Below, piece by piece: positions 1-33,700 of a DNA stretch of 64,000 bases. The first letter of the stretch is position 1. Each line of letters begins with the position of its first letter. The stretch lies in NCBI GenBank assembly GCA_037043235.1, contig JAWRVZ010000056.1, positions 2,377,001-2,441,000 of the forward strand, given 5' to 3'. Source of the DNA: Rhodeus uyekii. Its lineage: Eukaryota; Chordata; Actinopteri; Cypriniformes; Acheilognathidae. The translations under genes were made by a program, and so were the position numbers. Under the pieces are notes generated by a model. That model was given only the letters and a program-made list of their open reading frames with translations, was not told the origin of the DNA and ran no database searches.

Positions 1-469
1 AGCATCAAACCATGAAAATTAATTTGATTAAAACCATGATTAAGCTCCAAACTCACTTAATAACACAGTCGTGTGTTTTAAATAACCCTCTGTGATCCGA
101 TGTGACTTTCTAACTATCGTATACAGATTATCTTATACAGAATGAGGGAGAAAATATATTATTTTACAGTAGGCCCATTCTGTACTGTGAGAGAGGCTGC
201 GTCGATTAGCATTTCATTATAAATATATACTTTATTTTGATGAAAATACCCGAGATGGCTTGAAGAACACAGATAAACTGTACACAGTCACAATCCTCTG
301 TTTATTTCAGCACAAGGGTATTCTCCGGCTCCCTAGATAGTATGCCTGATCACAAACAAATGAGTTTGAAAGGCTTGTGCACTTAACAGTGCACTTAACA
401 GAGAGGAACGCAGGAAATGAAGTATATCCACGTCTTAATGTTCCGTTATGCCATTATTTGTGTAAAATT

Positions 470-508
470 TAATAATAATAATAATAATAATAACAAACAA
501 TAATAATA
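470..508. repeat. (AAT)n microsatellite
   Basis: An imperfect run of AAT/ATA trinucleotides broken once by an AAC-rich unit, read directly from the sequence. Confidence 0.85.
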
Positions 509-718
509 CATCAGTATTTTTAAACCATATGTTCCATAATAAATGCATACAAAATACATCAGTATTTCTCTAAATCTGTATCCTTTTGAAGTAAAAACCC
601 TGAGGGAAGTTGTACAGAAATATTTATTTGAATGAATGCAGTCTCATATTTAATATTATTGAATCTTTATAGTAAACCGGTCAAAAACTGAAGCATGCGT
701 TCCAGACTGCCCAACTGG

Positions 719-782
719 ATTTACATTTACATTTCACATTTAGCAGATGCTTTTAACCAAAGCAACTTACATTGCATTCAAG
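719..782 (-). repeat. 3' tail of a tRNA-derived SINE
   Basis: On the minus strand this reads as the common fish SINE tail: a 'GCAATGTAAGTTGCTTTGG' block followed by an 'AAAAGCATCTGCTAAATG' block. The tRNA-like head is absent, so the copy is truncated. The same tail, with its head, occurs in the copy near 13.84-14.0 kb. Confidence 0.75.
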
Positions 783-817
783 ACGCATATATATAAGCGT
801 ATATATCTCATTACCAT

Positions 818-820
<3 letters not shown>

Positions 821-851
<31 letters not shown>
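821..851. repeat. (TA)n microsatellite
   Basis: About 15 uninterrupted TA units. Confidence 0.9.
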
Positions 852-854
<3 letters not shown>

Positions 855-1770
855 CAAAATGACTAGGCATTTAGACTATCTTGTTTGATTAAATACTTTT
901 GAGAGATGAACTGAGAAGTTTGAGAAGTTACAGGCTTTTGCTGGTATAGTCTATTGTGGTGCTGTTTGTACCAACTGTTTTTAGAAATATACTTACTGGT
1001 TTGCAAATCTTAAGGATAGTTCAAGAAATGTTACTCATTAGTAAATTACTACTATAATGTGACAACATGCCCCGCTATTTGTCAAAGAGTCAAAAGGTCA
1101 ATGTGTGTAAAGTGAACTGTACATTTTCTCCTTGGTAAACAATAAATAAGATGTTCAAGAGGTTTTTTTGTATCACAAATTTTTACATATACAGAGAAAA
1201 TAACTTTAAAAAAACTTTCACTGGGGTAAGACATGTGACAGATATACAGTCCACCCTATATAATAATACATATAGGCTAACTTATATTGGATTACTCTTA
1301 AGGTTTTTTGTAATAACTTATAATTATGATTTGTATTCAGAGTATTATAATATTTCATGTATATAAATCTATTTTTTTTTAAGTCACACAAATGTATAAA
1401 TTGAAATAACAGCTAATTTTGTTGATTAAAATACACAGCATTAAATATGAAAAAATACCTGGTGTTCCTCTATTCGTCTGAAAGGAGCTCACATTGGGAA
1501 TATTTGTAAAACGATGTATGAATAGAGGAAATGCATGTCACTCGTAACATTGACACAATGGAAGGAATGTCTCAATCTTGTCATTTTGCTTCCGCCTGCT
1601 TTTGTTTGCAGAGCCCAAACATATTAAAGAAGATTGTTGACATTTTATGTTTGATCTGATTTCATTTGCAACCGCAAGCATCATACAAGCATTTGAGTTA
1701 TGCAGGGATGAACAGGTGAAACACACAGAGGTTCATTCGAGTTCATTCCTGCCAGCAGCTCAACTGCAGG

Positions 1771-1988
1771 ACCACGCCCTTTTTCACACAAGCCACGCCC
1801 ATGTCAAACTCTGCGTTCCTATTGGCTGACATGAATAACGGGGCGTTGATTTCCGGTATGCGGAGGCTGGAATTTCAGGTTTCCCTCTTGTGGGTCTCCG
1901 GGTAGCGTAACGGGGACGCGCGTCTCCCTGATCGCCGACTCATTACCATCTTTCCGTTTTCATGCATTGTGTTTTGTCTTGGATAAGT
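1771..1988 (+). promoter_or_regulatory. sptlc2: Probable sptlc2 promoter and 5' UTR
   Basis: The 220 bases before the sptlc2 start are richer in G+C and CpG than the surroundings. They hold two GC-box/CACCC-like motifs (ACCACGCCC at 1771, GCCACGCCC at 1792), an inverted CCAAT box (ATTGG at 1821) and an ETS-type TTCCGG at 1851. No TATA box is obvious. This fits a TATA-less housekeeping promoter, as expected for a broadly expressed biosynthetic enzyme. The transcription start itself cannot be placed from sequence alone. Confidence 0.55.
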
Positions 1989-24412
<22,424 letters not shown>

Positions 24413-24487
24413 CATACTTATATACCTATCTGAACCAAATGTGCACTGCTCATCTTCTGCTCTCTGAAAGGAGGCAGTAAACCACTT

Positions 24488-24493
24488 AATAAA
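24488..24493 (+). terminator. sptlc2: Candidate sptlc2 polyadenylation signal
   Basis: The first AATAAA lies 76 bases after the stop. An ATTAAA near 26.06 kb followed by a T/G-rich stretch could serve a longer 3' UTR. Confidence 0.4.
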
Positions 24494-26630
24494 TATAACT
24501 TTTTTTCTTTATTTTAACACATGACATTCTGATCAACTACTTTACTTATGCTTTCTTTTTTCACTCCCCAGTTCTTCTACTGCATTTGTCACTTCTGTTT
24601 TGTTTGGATGTGAGGTTTGGGGTCTGTTTTTAACTCATTGTGGCATTCATTTTATAGAAACAAATACTTCAATTTTTCAGGCCAGTCACGGGAGGCTTTG
24701 AGCTGCTTGTGTACTTGCTGAAGCCATATGTCACTGCAGCCCTCAAAACCATTTTTGTGTGCAAAAACCATTTAGACAAAATATCCCCCCCTCCAGTAAG
24801 TGAGAACAGACTGGTAGCGAACCCATAATCCCGAGGATGCTGACCTATGAAACGAATTATGGGTTATTCTTATTGCATTGTCACTACATTCACTGTGTTT
24901 CCTTAATCAAACTCTAAAAGCAAATGTACAACTTGGTTCTCTAGTTGTTTTTTCCACAGATTTTGACTTGCGGCCAGCTCCGGTGTCTTGCTTCAATCTC
25001 GCTATTGTTTTTCTTGTGTTACAGGGATATTTATTTTTCCTCAAGACAAATCGCAGAGAGTGATGTTGGTTATGTATGAGGGAAGTTTAGGTAGAAACCT
25101 GCATATTTATCAAATTTTCACCTCTGTGAAAACTTGGATGCTGATTATATGCATTATCGCCAAAGTTGCTGCACAAGTTGTGCGGTTGGATTCCAAAAGC
25201 TCATAGAAATTATAACTTTAAATGCTTGTTGGTTTATTTTTAATCAATAGGCAAAACTTCGATAACCATGTTCATAAATTTCTAAGTGCAATGCCATGAG
25301 TAACTAATAATATTGCTCTCTATCAAGAAAATTCACGCTGTATTATTGACTGAAGTTCATTGTGATTTCCAAAGTCTAAAAACTTTTCTGCATTCATAAA
25401 AGGAGCTTATGTTATGTATATGTTTCTTCAATGTACATATTTATTTATTATTCATGTTTCATATCTTTTATTGTTGTAGAAGTGTACTTTAATCATCAAT
25501 GGCAGCTCTAGATGCCTCTCAAATGCACATGCATGATGTGCGTGCTCTCAGTGCACATACTACTGATGAGTATTTTTATATCATTTTGTTATTCCCAGCA
25601 AAGCATGTGGGATGTAATCACCGAATCGGCTGGTTTATGATGCTTTAAAGGTGCTGAGCTGTACACTCTATGTTCTGTTTTGTGGCTTATTTTGCTCTAG
25701 TCAAATCTTCTGTTTTTCCCACAAGCCTTTTACAACATCAAAATCCAGGGACATTGCTTTTTATCATATACCCTTTGTTTGTTTTTTGAAAAAAGATGTT
25801 TGAAAAAGCAAAGAATGGAAATGATCATATTTTTTTCTTGATATTATAAACGCTGATATTTAAGAAAGTAGTGATTGATCCAACTGATACATAGAGTTCT
25901 GGTTCTGATAACATATGATTTACCAGTACATTCAATGTATGTGTTCTAATACAACTTGGATTTTGCTGCCTGTAGCACACTGTTTTTAAGACCTACTTTT
26001 CAATCAAAGTACACTGTGGGCTTCATCAGTTCAGGAGTTGTTTCACTCTGAGGAAATTAAATTACAATTCCAAAATGTATTGTCATGGTCTTTTGTTTCT
26101 TTTCTCACTTAACATTTTTGCACATTTCCTGACTTCACAATTAAATTAGGTCAGTAATCTAGTGGCTGCTAGATTACAAGTGTGATAGTTTTGAATTATT
26201 ACCGTAAGAATTGAATTAAATGACCACAAGACCACATTAAAGAAAATGTACTGAATTACACTGCTTATAAAATACTTCTACACATTTTTGAGACATCATG
26301 ATAGAACACTTTTATATTATATTTACAAAACGCAATCAAACTTTTAATAAATGTATTTAGTAATGTAATTAATTTAATAAACACAAGTACTGCTGTTCAT
26401 ATTATAATATAAAAATAAATATTTTAAAAGTCTCCCATGTTGACCATTTAAAAACAGTAATATTCAGTTATATTTTCCTATTCAGTTAGGACAAAAGTAG
26501 TCCGATTATATTACCTTAAATTTGAAATGTAATGGATTAAGTCGCTAACTACAATTTTTGCCATGTAGTTTGGAATCAGTAACTGACTACAGTTTGTAAG
26601 TAATATACCAAGCTACATACCCATATACTG
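24494..26630 (+). other. sptlc2 3' region and intergenic spacer
   Basis: No gene is seen. The first part may be long 3' UTR. The open frames are short and not protein-like. Confidence 0.5.

Positions 26631-26633
<3 letters not shown>

Positions 26634-26712
<79 letters not shown>
26634..26712. repeat. (TA)n-(TG)n compound microsatellite
   Basis: About 28 TA units followed by about 12 TG units, ending at the TA that precedes a Tc1-type end. Confidence 0.95.
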
Positions 26713-26713
<1 letters not shown>

Positions 26714-26714
26714 A

Positions 26715-26860
26715 CAGTGGTGTGAAAAACAGTTTGCCACTTCCTGAATTTATTTATTTAGCATGTTTGTCACACTTAAATGTTTCAGATCATCACACTA
26801 ATTTAAATATTAGTCAAAGATAACACAAGTAAACACAAATGCAATTTTTATACACACACA
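26715..26860 (+). mobile_element. Tc1/mariner terminal fragment
   Basis: Begins CAGTGGTGTGAAAAACAGTT after a TA and continues GCATGTTTGTCACACTTAAA and GATAACACAAGTAAACACAA. These are the terminal and subterminal words of a fish Tc1-type element, and the same words occur at 50551-50755. Only one end is present, with no transposase. Confidence 0.75.
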
Positions 26861-26864
26861 TACA

Positions 26865-26872
<8 letters not shown>

Positions 26873-26897
<25 letters not shown>
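26873..26897. repeat. (CA)n microsatellite
   Basis: Twelve CA units after a TACA-rich stretch. Confidence 0.9.
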
Positions 26898-27640
26898 GTT
26901 TTTCGTCTCTGGGTCTCATGAGGATTTTCTACCCCACGCAGCTCCAGCATTCACGCTTCAGTCATTTATTCATTCATTCAGTCACAGCGGGATTAAATGA
27001 ACCCCTCCTCCAGAGACGTCACACTAACGGAGGTAGATGAATGTCTCCTCCAGACAGTGAATTACTGAAGGTCCTTCACCACAGTACCTGCATGAGGTGT
27101 AGACCTCTGTGTGCATGAGGCAGGAGCGCATCCCACCTGCATTTACGGTTATCAAGGATTGGTGTTCTTTGCGTCTTGGAACTTCAGTTGTTGTGCGTTG
27201 TGCGATACGCGTGTCTAAAGAGCTTTCCACCGCAGAAAAAAAACACTTAAAGAAGACTGTTCTGCATATATATCCACTGGATAGAGACGAACTCATACAT
27301 ATGGAGGATCGTTTGAAGATCTCCGAGAGGAATATTCAAGTTTGGGAACTGCTGAAATGCTTTTGGAAACCAAGAAGCTCTCACAGTCAGATGATCTGAG
27401 GCACACGCGGGCATGACGCTTGAAGGCTGCTGCTCATTGAGAATTTGCTGAGCGTGTTGAATATCTTTCTGACGTTTTAAATGGATTGGTTTTATATGAG
27501 GGATGGACATATAAACAAAGATTGAGACACAAGTGAACCTTGGAACTGACGAGGGTTGAGTGACGTTCGTAGTAACATATCAAAAGTCGTGCATAATTGC
27601 AAAACATTGAAAAAACTTTTTATTACTATTTTACGAAGTC
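26898..27640 (+). promoter_or_regulatory. ism2: Probable ism2 promoter and 5' UTR
   Basis: Unique sequence directly upstream of the signal-peptide exon, with more CpG than nearby DNA. It follows a Tc1-type terminal fragment and a (CA)n run. No exact transcription start or TATA box can be fixed. Short open frames on both strands do not resemble known proteins. Confidence 0.4.
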
Positions 27641-27769
27641 ATGCTGATTCGAAGCCAAGTTTTACGGTGGGCAGTTTTCTTGACACTTTGTCTTCTGTTG
27701 GTGAAGGGCTTCCCTGCAAAAAGACGCAGAGCAAATCACATCAAGAGCAAGAGTGGTGCATCTATAGAG
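27641..27769 (+). CDS. ism2: ism2 coding exon 1 (signal peptide)
   Basis: Encodes residues 1-43: a hydrophobic core WAVFLTLCLLL, likely cleavage near VKG-FPA, then a basic KRRR. The donor is GTATGG, phase 0. This frame is short and overlapped by a longer unrelated open frame. I chose it for the signal peptide, the LP/FP-K-basic start of the mature protein as in ISM2, and the exact in-frame join to exon 2. Confidence 0.82.
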
Positions 27770-30700
27770 GTATGGTTTCAGTGATTGACACTTACAATTA
27801 GTTGTTGTTGTTATTAGTCAGAATTTTCAGGCGTTTTGAACATTTAGATTTACAGTAATAGCAGAGATGGTTAAATTAATTGCTTTATCTGATTTTCATT
27901 ATTTATTTATATATATATAGTTTTAGTTTTCATAGAGCATCAGGTGTCAAACAGGTATGAATGGTTTTATTAAATTTCATTTCATCATATCATATCATAT
28001 AATATCTATCCAGAAAAAAAAAACAGAATAAAGATTATTAGAGGTCAAACCACACTATAAAGTACAGTTTCCACTGTTAAAGTGTGCTTAATGTCTGTAA
28101 TGGCGGGGTGGTTAATTTTCCCAATCTGTTAAATGATAAACCACATTTCATGGGTTGTTCTGGGTATTTAATTCATTAATTTGTCCTTCCGCGGGAAAGT
28201 TAGGTCACACCGACTCTTGGGTTATGCTGTGACTTTTTTTCATGGATCAGCTTTATGGAGTGTTAACACAGAGAGGAAATGCAAACCCACCCCAGGCTGC
28301 CTTTTAATAGTCATTTCCCAACTGAAAAGAATTTTGAACACAAGTCCACTAAGGCCCCTCTTATATGTGGATGTGAATCTATCAATATAGCAGATACTTG
28401 ACTCATTACGCACAACCTGAGTGGGGGGTAAAGAACACATCTTGCTCAAGGGTGCGTAGATCTAACAGAAAGCAGAACAGTATGCAGCGATACTCGGGTG
28501 ATACAAGACTGTCTGAAAACATCATGTCTCCACCACCTTTTAAGCCAACTGGAAGATATGTTTTTATTAAAGTAGCCACCATGGGAGGGCCATTGTTTCC
28601 CCTGCGCAACAGGAAGACTTTGCTTTAGACAAAAACGGACACTTACTAATCAAAACAGCCAGCTGGAGTCCTATATGTTACACTCTTGGAAATTACATAT
28701 GGTCGGGTAGGAGTTCAGCGGCCTTGGTTCTATAATTGATAAGCCCAATAATCACAGGGCTGTTCCTCTCCTCAACCCAAGCAGACACCAATTCCACAAA
28801 TGGCGCCAAATTCTTGATCCCTGCTCTGAAGTTCATGTTGCTGTTTCCTAGCATTGTACTGGATGACTCGGGCACAGAAACCTCTCAAATGTGCAGTGCT
28901 CTAATTGAGGTTAAGATGAAACTGTAAACCATAATCTGTTTGAAAGTATATAGCGAATGGCCTGGTAGACACTGTGCAAGCTGTATTCAGAATTTAATGA
29001 AGAAACACCAGATAATATTTCACAAAAACCACCAGAATACACACACCAGCTTGGATGTAGAAATAGATTTAATAACGTGCCTGCTTGTTGCTGAGAACAA
29101 CTATTTTTTATATCTTGGCCCAACAAAACATGTTGTGCGGCACAAGATCTGATTATGAACATCTGAAGCTCGTAAAAGAGCAGATATGTATCCAATCCAT
29201 TTTCTCCATTTATAACATTAACAGAGTTTATATCAATGTGTAGAGTACCGCTGGTACGTTTGGCACCAGCTGGTAATCAAGTGTCAACAGTAATTCTCTA
29301 TGGAATGTGATTTCTGAGGAGTATATGACATTTTATGAACAGTTTTTGACACAAGGCATCTTAGAGAAGCCAGACATGGATATATCCATCTAGGCATTTT
29401 GTACTTTATAATTCACTTCACGAGAGATGGTGGTTTGTATGGAACGTGATATAAAATGTTAAATAAATAAATCACATTGTGAGATATAAAGTCATAACTA
29501 CAAAAAAATAAAACCACAATCGTAAGATAAAGTGTAAAGTTGGCATTGCAATTTATGCTGTAAATTAAGTTGAATGTTAATGAAGAAATGAATTGACAAA
29601 TGTAAGATATGAAGTCGCAATTATGAGAAAAAGTTTCAGTTCTATGAAATTAAGTTGTAATTGTGAGCTATAAAGTTGCAATTTTGACATACTGTTTAAA
29701 GTCAGAGTTATGATAAATAAAGATATGAGATGTAAAGTTGCCGTTTAAGAAATAATGAAAAATGAATTAGGGTCGCTCGGGAGACATTTTTCACATTGTG
29801 GCAGAAATGAGCTTCCATAGTTTTAACTACATGACATGTCGGCAAGGAATAAGGACTTCTGACAGTGTGATTAATCCTTGACTCAAAGAAAAACTTGCTT
29901 TTACCTCCTTTTTGGAAGAGAGTAATCAAATCCATCCATTTTACTGAATTTACTCAGTTTTCCGTTCCTAATGCGTCCCATTTGCTTTTTTTCTAGGCAC
30001 TCAGAGGTAATGCTTTGAGAGGGTGTTAGGGAAATCAGAATCTAAATGTTTCATGTGCTTTGGGACTCTGTTCCTTCTCCAGCTTCGGTGCCCCGATGCC
30101 CTGCCCTTGTTTTAGTGGCACCTCGGTTCCAGCATATTCAGCTCAAATCAGCCCGAGACCATATGTGTGTGGTATTTATTTTGGCAGGGGCGTATTCATT
30201 TATTCTTTTAGGTCTCAGCGCCAGTCCAGATGGCACGTCCTATAAAACACAATAACTGTTTGTGAGAGGAGATAACACATGGTACATTGATGCTGTCAAG
30301 GCATGCCAAGAGAATCAGATTGTAACATGTTGGTATGCTGGAAGAAATAAGAGACAGAATAACATGAAGGCATGAGGACAGTGATGGTCTCCCTGCCAGG
30401 ATCTGGGCAGGATTCCATCCTTACCATGTCACTCTGCTCGCGAGTGGCCTTGCTGTCTTGCCTCCTCTGTTTCTGTTGGCCTCCTTTGAGGAGAGTCAGG
30501 AATTCTGGCTTCAGGGACTTCTGTTCAAGTCAGTTGTTGCGAGCTGAGGAAAGTATTCTTTAAAGATCCTTTTCTCGTATTAACCTGTAGCGCTCATGTG
30601 AAACCATAGCCATCCTTTTCGTCTCAGTTTCACGCATGTGAAGAAAGAGACTAATACAAACGGCAACGCTGAGTGAGGAGCTTATCTTGGCGTGACTTTG

Positions 30701-33700
30701 TCTCAGAGGTTTGATTATAGAATGATTGAAGGGAAAGGTATGAAAGATCTCTGGAAAGCACACAAAGTGAGGAAACACTTGAAATCCTTCATTGGACTCA
30801 CTACAGGCAGGCAGAGAAAACTTTGGGGATGGTAACATCTCATTGGTTTTCACACAACTGTAAAAAATGGACACTAGTTCCCAACTGCACTCAGAGTGTG
30901 GACTTCCTAAAAGTTAATTTAGTTGACACATTTACTCAAATACTAGTGAGTTGCCTTGGTGTCTTTTAAAGGCCCTTTACATCAGTGTCATGCACATATA
31001 AACAGGCTGGATTCAAATGTGCAGTGCAAGTGAGTTTATTAAACAAAAGGAAAACACAAAATGAAGTAGTCCGTGACGGTGGCAGGTCCAGGTGGCGCAG
31101 GGACCCAATGGGATGTTGAGTACGTAGAAGGTGCAGTGGTGATAATCACGGTGAGACGCAACTGACGCAACTGACGCAACTGACGCAACTGACGCAACTG
31201 ACGCAACTGACGCAACTGACGCAACTGACGCAACTGACGCAACTGACGCAACTGACGCAACTGACGCAACTGACGCAACTGACGCAACTGACGCAACTGA
31301 CGCAACTGACGCAACTGACGCAACTGACGCAACTGACGCAACTGACGCAACTGACATGAAACAACCTGACAGCACAATGAGGGTGAGAGGGAAATATAAA
31401 GGCAAGAGCTGATGATGATCAGGTGCAGGTGATCAGGTGTTAGTGATGATTGCAGAGGAGGTGATCAGTAACCACGCCCCCCACACTCACCTCGCATACA
31501 CACACATGCAGTATCTGGGAGACAGTGAATTCATGAACCGTGACAATCAGACATGAACATCCTGCAAAAACATGAACTAATAATGTACTGCAGCTACAGC
31601 ATTTATGAATCTTTGTTAATGTTCATTTAAACATTTACTTCTACATAATGAAGTAGAGTTGTATTTGTTCATATTAGTTCATGCTCTCAACTAACATGAG
31701 CAAGCAATGAAAGGCTGCATTTGTGTTAAATATCATTAATAAAGATTACAAAAGTGTCTAGCTCATGGTTGGTTCATGTTAGTTAATACATTAACTAATG
31801 TTAACAAATGATACCTTATTATTGAGTGCTATCATCACGCATATCAAGACACATGCCAAAGAATGCAGGATGGTAAGTAAAATAGTAAATAATTGTGTCA
31901 GGTTGATGAGATGAGAAGAGTGAGGACTGCGGGAGGTCAGCTCTTTGTTTACAATAAAAAACTAAACAAAAACTCAAACAAAACCACCGCGAGGAGGTGA
32001 AGACTTGACTTGACTCCTGACTTGAAACCACACGCTCACAAAATAAGACAGAGTGCACAAGAATGAGAGAAAACTCATCTCATAACAAAAGACAAACACA
32101 CAAACAACGAATGTCCGGATCGCGACACAAAACTGAAACTGAACTAGATCACAGTGACGGGATCCAAACACCATGCCCCGCACTCAAGACAGGAGAGCGC
32201 GCGACTCGAGCACACTCAAAGCCTTGTGCTCACACGAAGACATGACAATACAGTAGTGTCAGGGTTCTGTCACAAAACCAAGAGTAAACCAGACCAAAGT
32301 GACAGAACCCTGACAAATTGTAGAACTCATGTATCATGGTAATGGTTCTGAGTTCAAATCAGATTAGACATCAGGGCTAATTTAACTCACGGTTAAATCT
32401 CTAAACAGTTCACTGATTGATTCGATCCGCAGTATTGAACTGCAGTAATCAAATTACATTCTGAATTATGTTCTCAACCATTTAGTGTATGAATTTGAGA
32501 AGGTTTTGTCTTCCAGCATTGGAGTCTGAAACTGAAACAGTTGAGTGCATGAAATGTACAACATTATACACTTTGTCTTTTTGATTAAATAAGTGTATCA
32601 TCTGATCTGGGTATTTGAAGAGCATGTTTTCTTTTTCAGTGTGAACACACTACTCACACACTACTCTCACTATTTATAGCCTACGACAAAATGGTATAGA
32701 ATCATGCAAGACTATGCAAACTGGGAGGAATAGTTTGTGATGCTAATTTTTTTGACTCATTAAAAAGAATCAGTTCTTAGGAGCAATTTGTTTGCTAGTA
32801 ATCATGTTGTGTGTGTTTGGTGCTGAGTACAGGTCAGTAAAAGAAACTGCTCATGCGCACAAGTCGATGACAACAGGAAATTTAGATACATACAATGGTT
32901 TCTCGACTCGATTTTAAAGTATTGTCCCACGTTTTATTCTAGAATTGACACATTTTTTCCACTTCAGCAAGAAAATCCCAGTGAAAAACAAAAAATATTG
33001 AATTTAGACATTCAATATTTAATGTCAATAATTGTGTAAAAATAATTAAAAGAGTTTACTTTCCTCCCCACCTCTTGTGATGATGATGAACTTGAGTGGA
33101 GCGCCAGGGTAGAGTTTATCATCTGGAGCAGAGGACATCTGTTTTGAGTGTGGGAGAGAGACACACACAGGCAGTGAAGTGAGACAAGGCAGGCCACGCA
33201 TGATCAGCAGAGAGAGGCTTTGATCAGACAGACCCCAACTCCCCACCTCTCTCCTCTGCTGCAACAGAAGGGAACATTGGGGCCATCAAACCTAGTCTGT
33301 CGATGAGGAAGAGCAGGGATAACACATGTTGAAATGCACCAAGGTGAAGGTTCTGAAACTGTGAGGATTTGGGATGGAGATTTGAAAGCAAGGGTGCAGA
33401 GAAGGCTTGCAGTATGATGTGTTCATGTGAGGACATATGTGTCCCTTGCTTTCTAAGTTATGCGTGTATATGTTGCTGTTCTTTTGAAGTCTGTGGTTGC
33501 TTATAGACAGGGCCTCCACAAAACTCTTTGAAGCGCAGCATGACCCAAAATGTAAAGTCTAAACTGAGCTTCATCTGGTGCTTATTGCATGTTTGTTAGA
33601 GAATGCATGCAGTTAAAGACAACATGAACATTGACCCCATTTACTTATAATGCTTAAATGTCCCTAAGCTTATTCTGCGCAATTCAGTGTATATTATTCT

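Larger units (their letters stand above)
1..1770. other. Upstream intergenic DNA
   Basis: No gene is seen here. The stretch is AT-rich and holds an (AAT)n run, a SINE tail and a (TA)n run, each listed separately. The open frames present are short and low in complexity. Confidence 0.6.

Noticed and set aside
27109..27510. Open frames of 87-96 codons on both strands upstream of ism2
   Set aside because: They lie in the probable 5' UTR, have no recognised domain and do not join in frame with the isthmin exons.
27556..27801. 81-codon frame overlapping the ism2 signal-peptide exon
   Set aside because: Different frame from the signal peptide; it has no signal peptide or isthmin residues and runs across the splice donor.
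31155..31352. Regular short repeats as a CRISPR-like array
   Set aside because: The units are contiguous 9-mers with no spacers, in a vertebrate intron.
31013..31405. Minus-strand frames with (SVA)n, (RQL)n and (SCV)n
   Set aside because: A perfect 9-bp tandem repeat keeps all three frames open; there is no sign of a gene around it.
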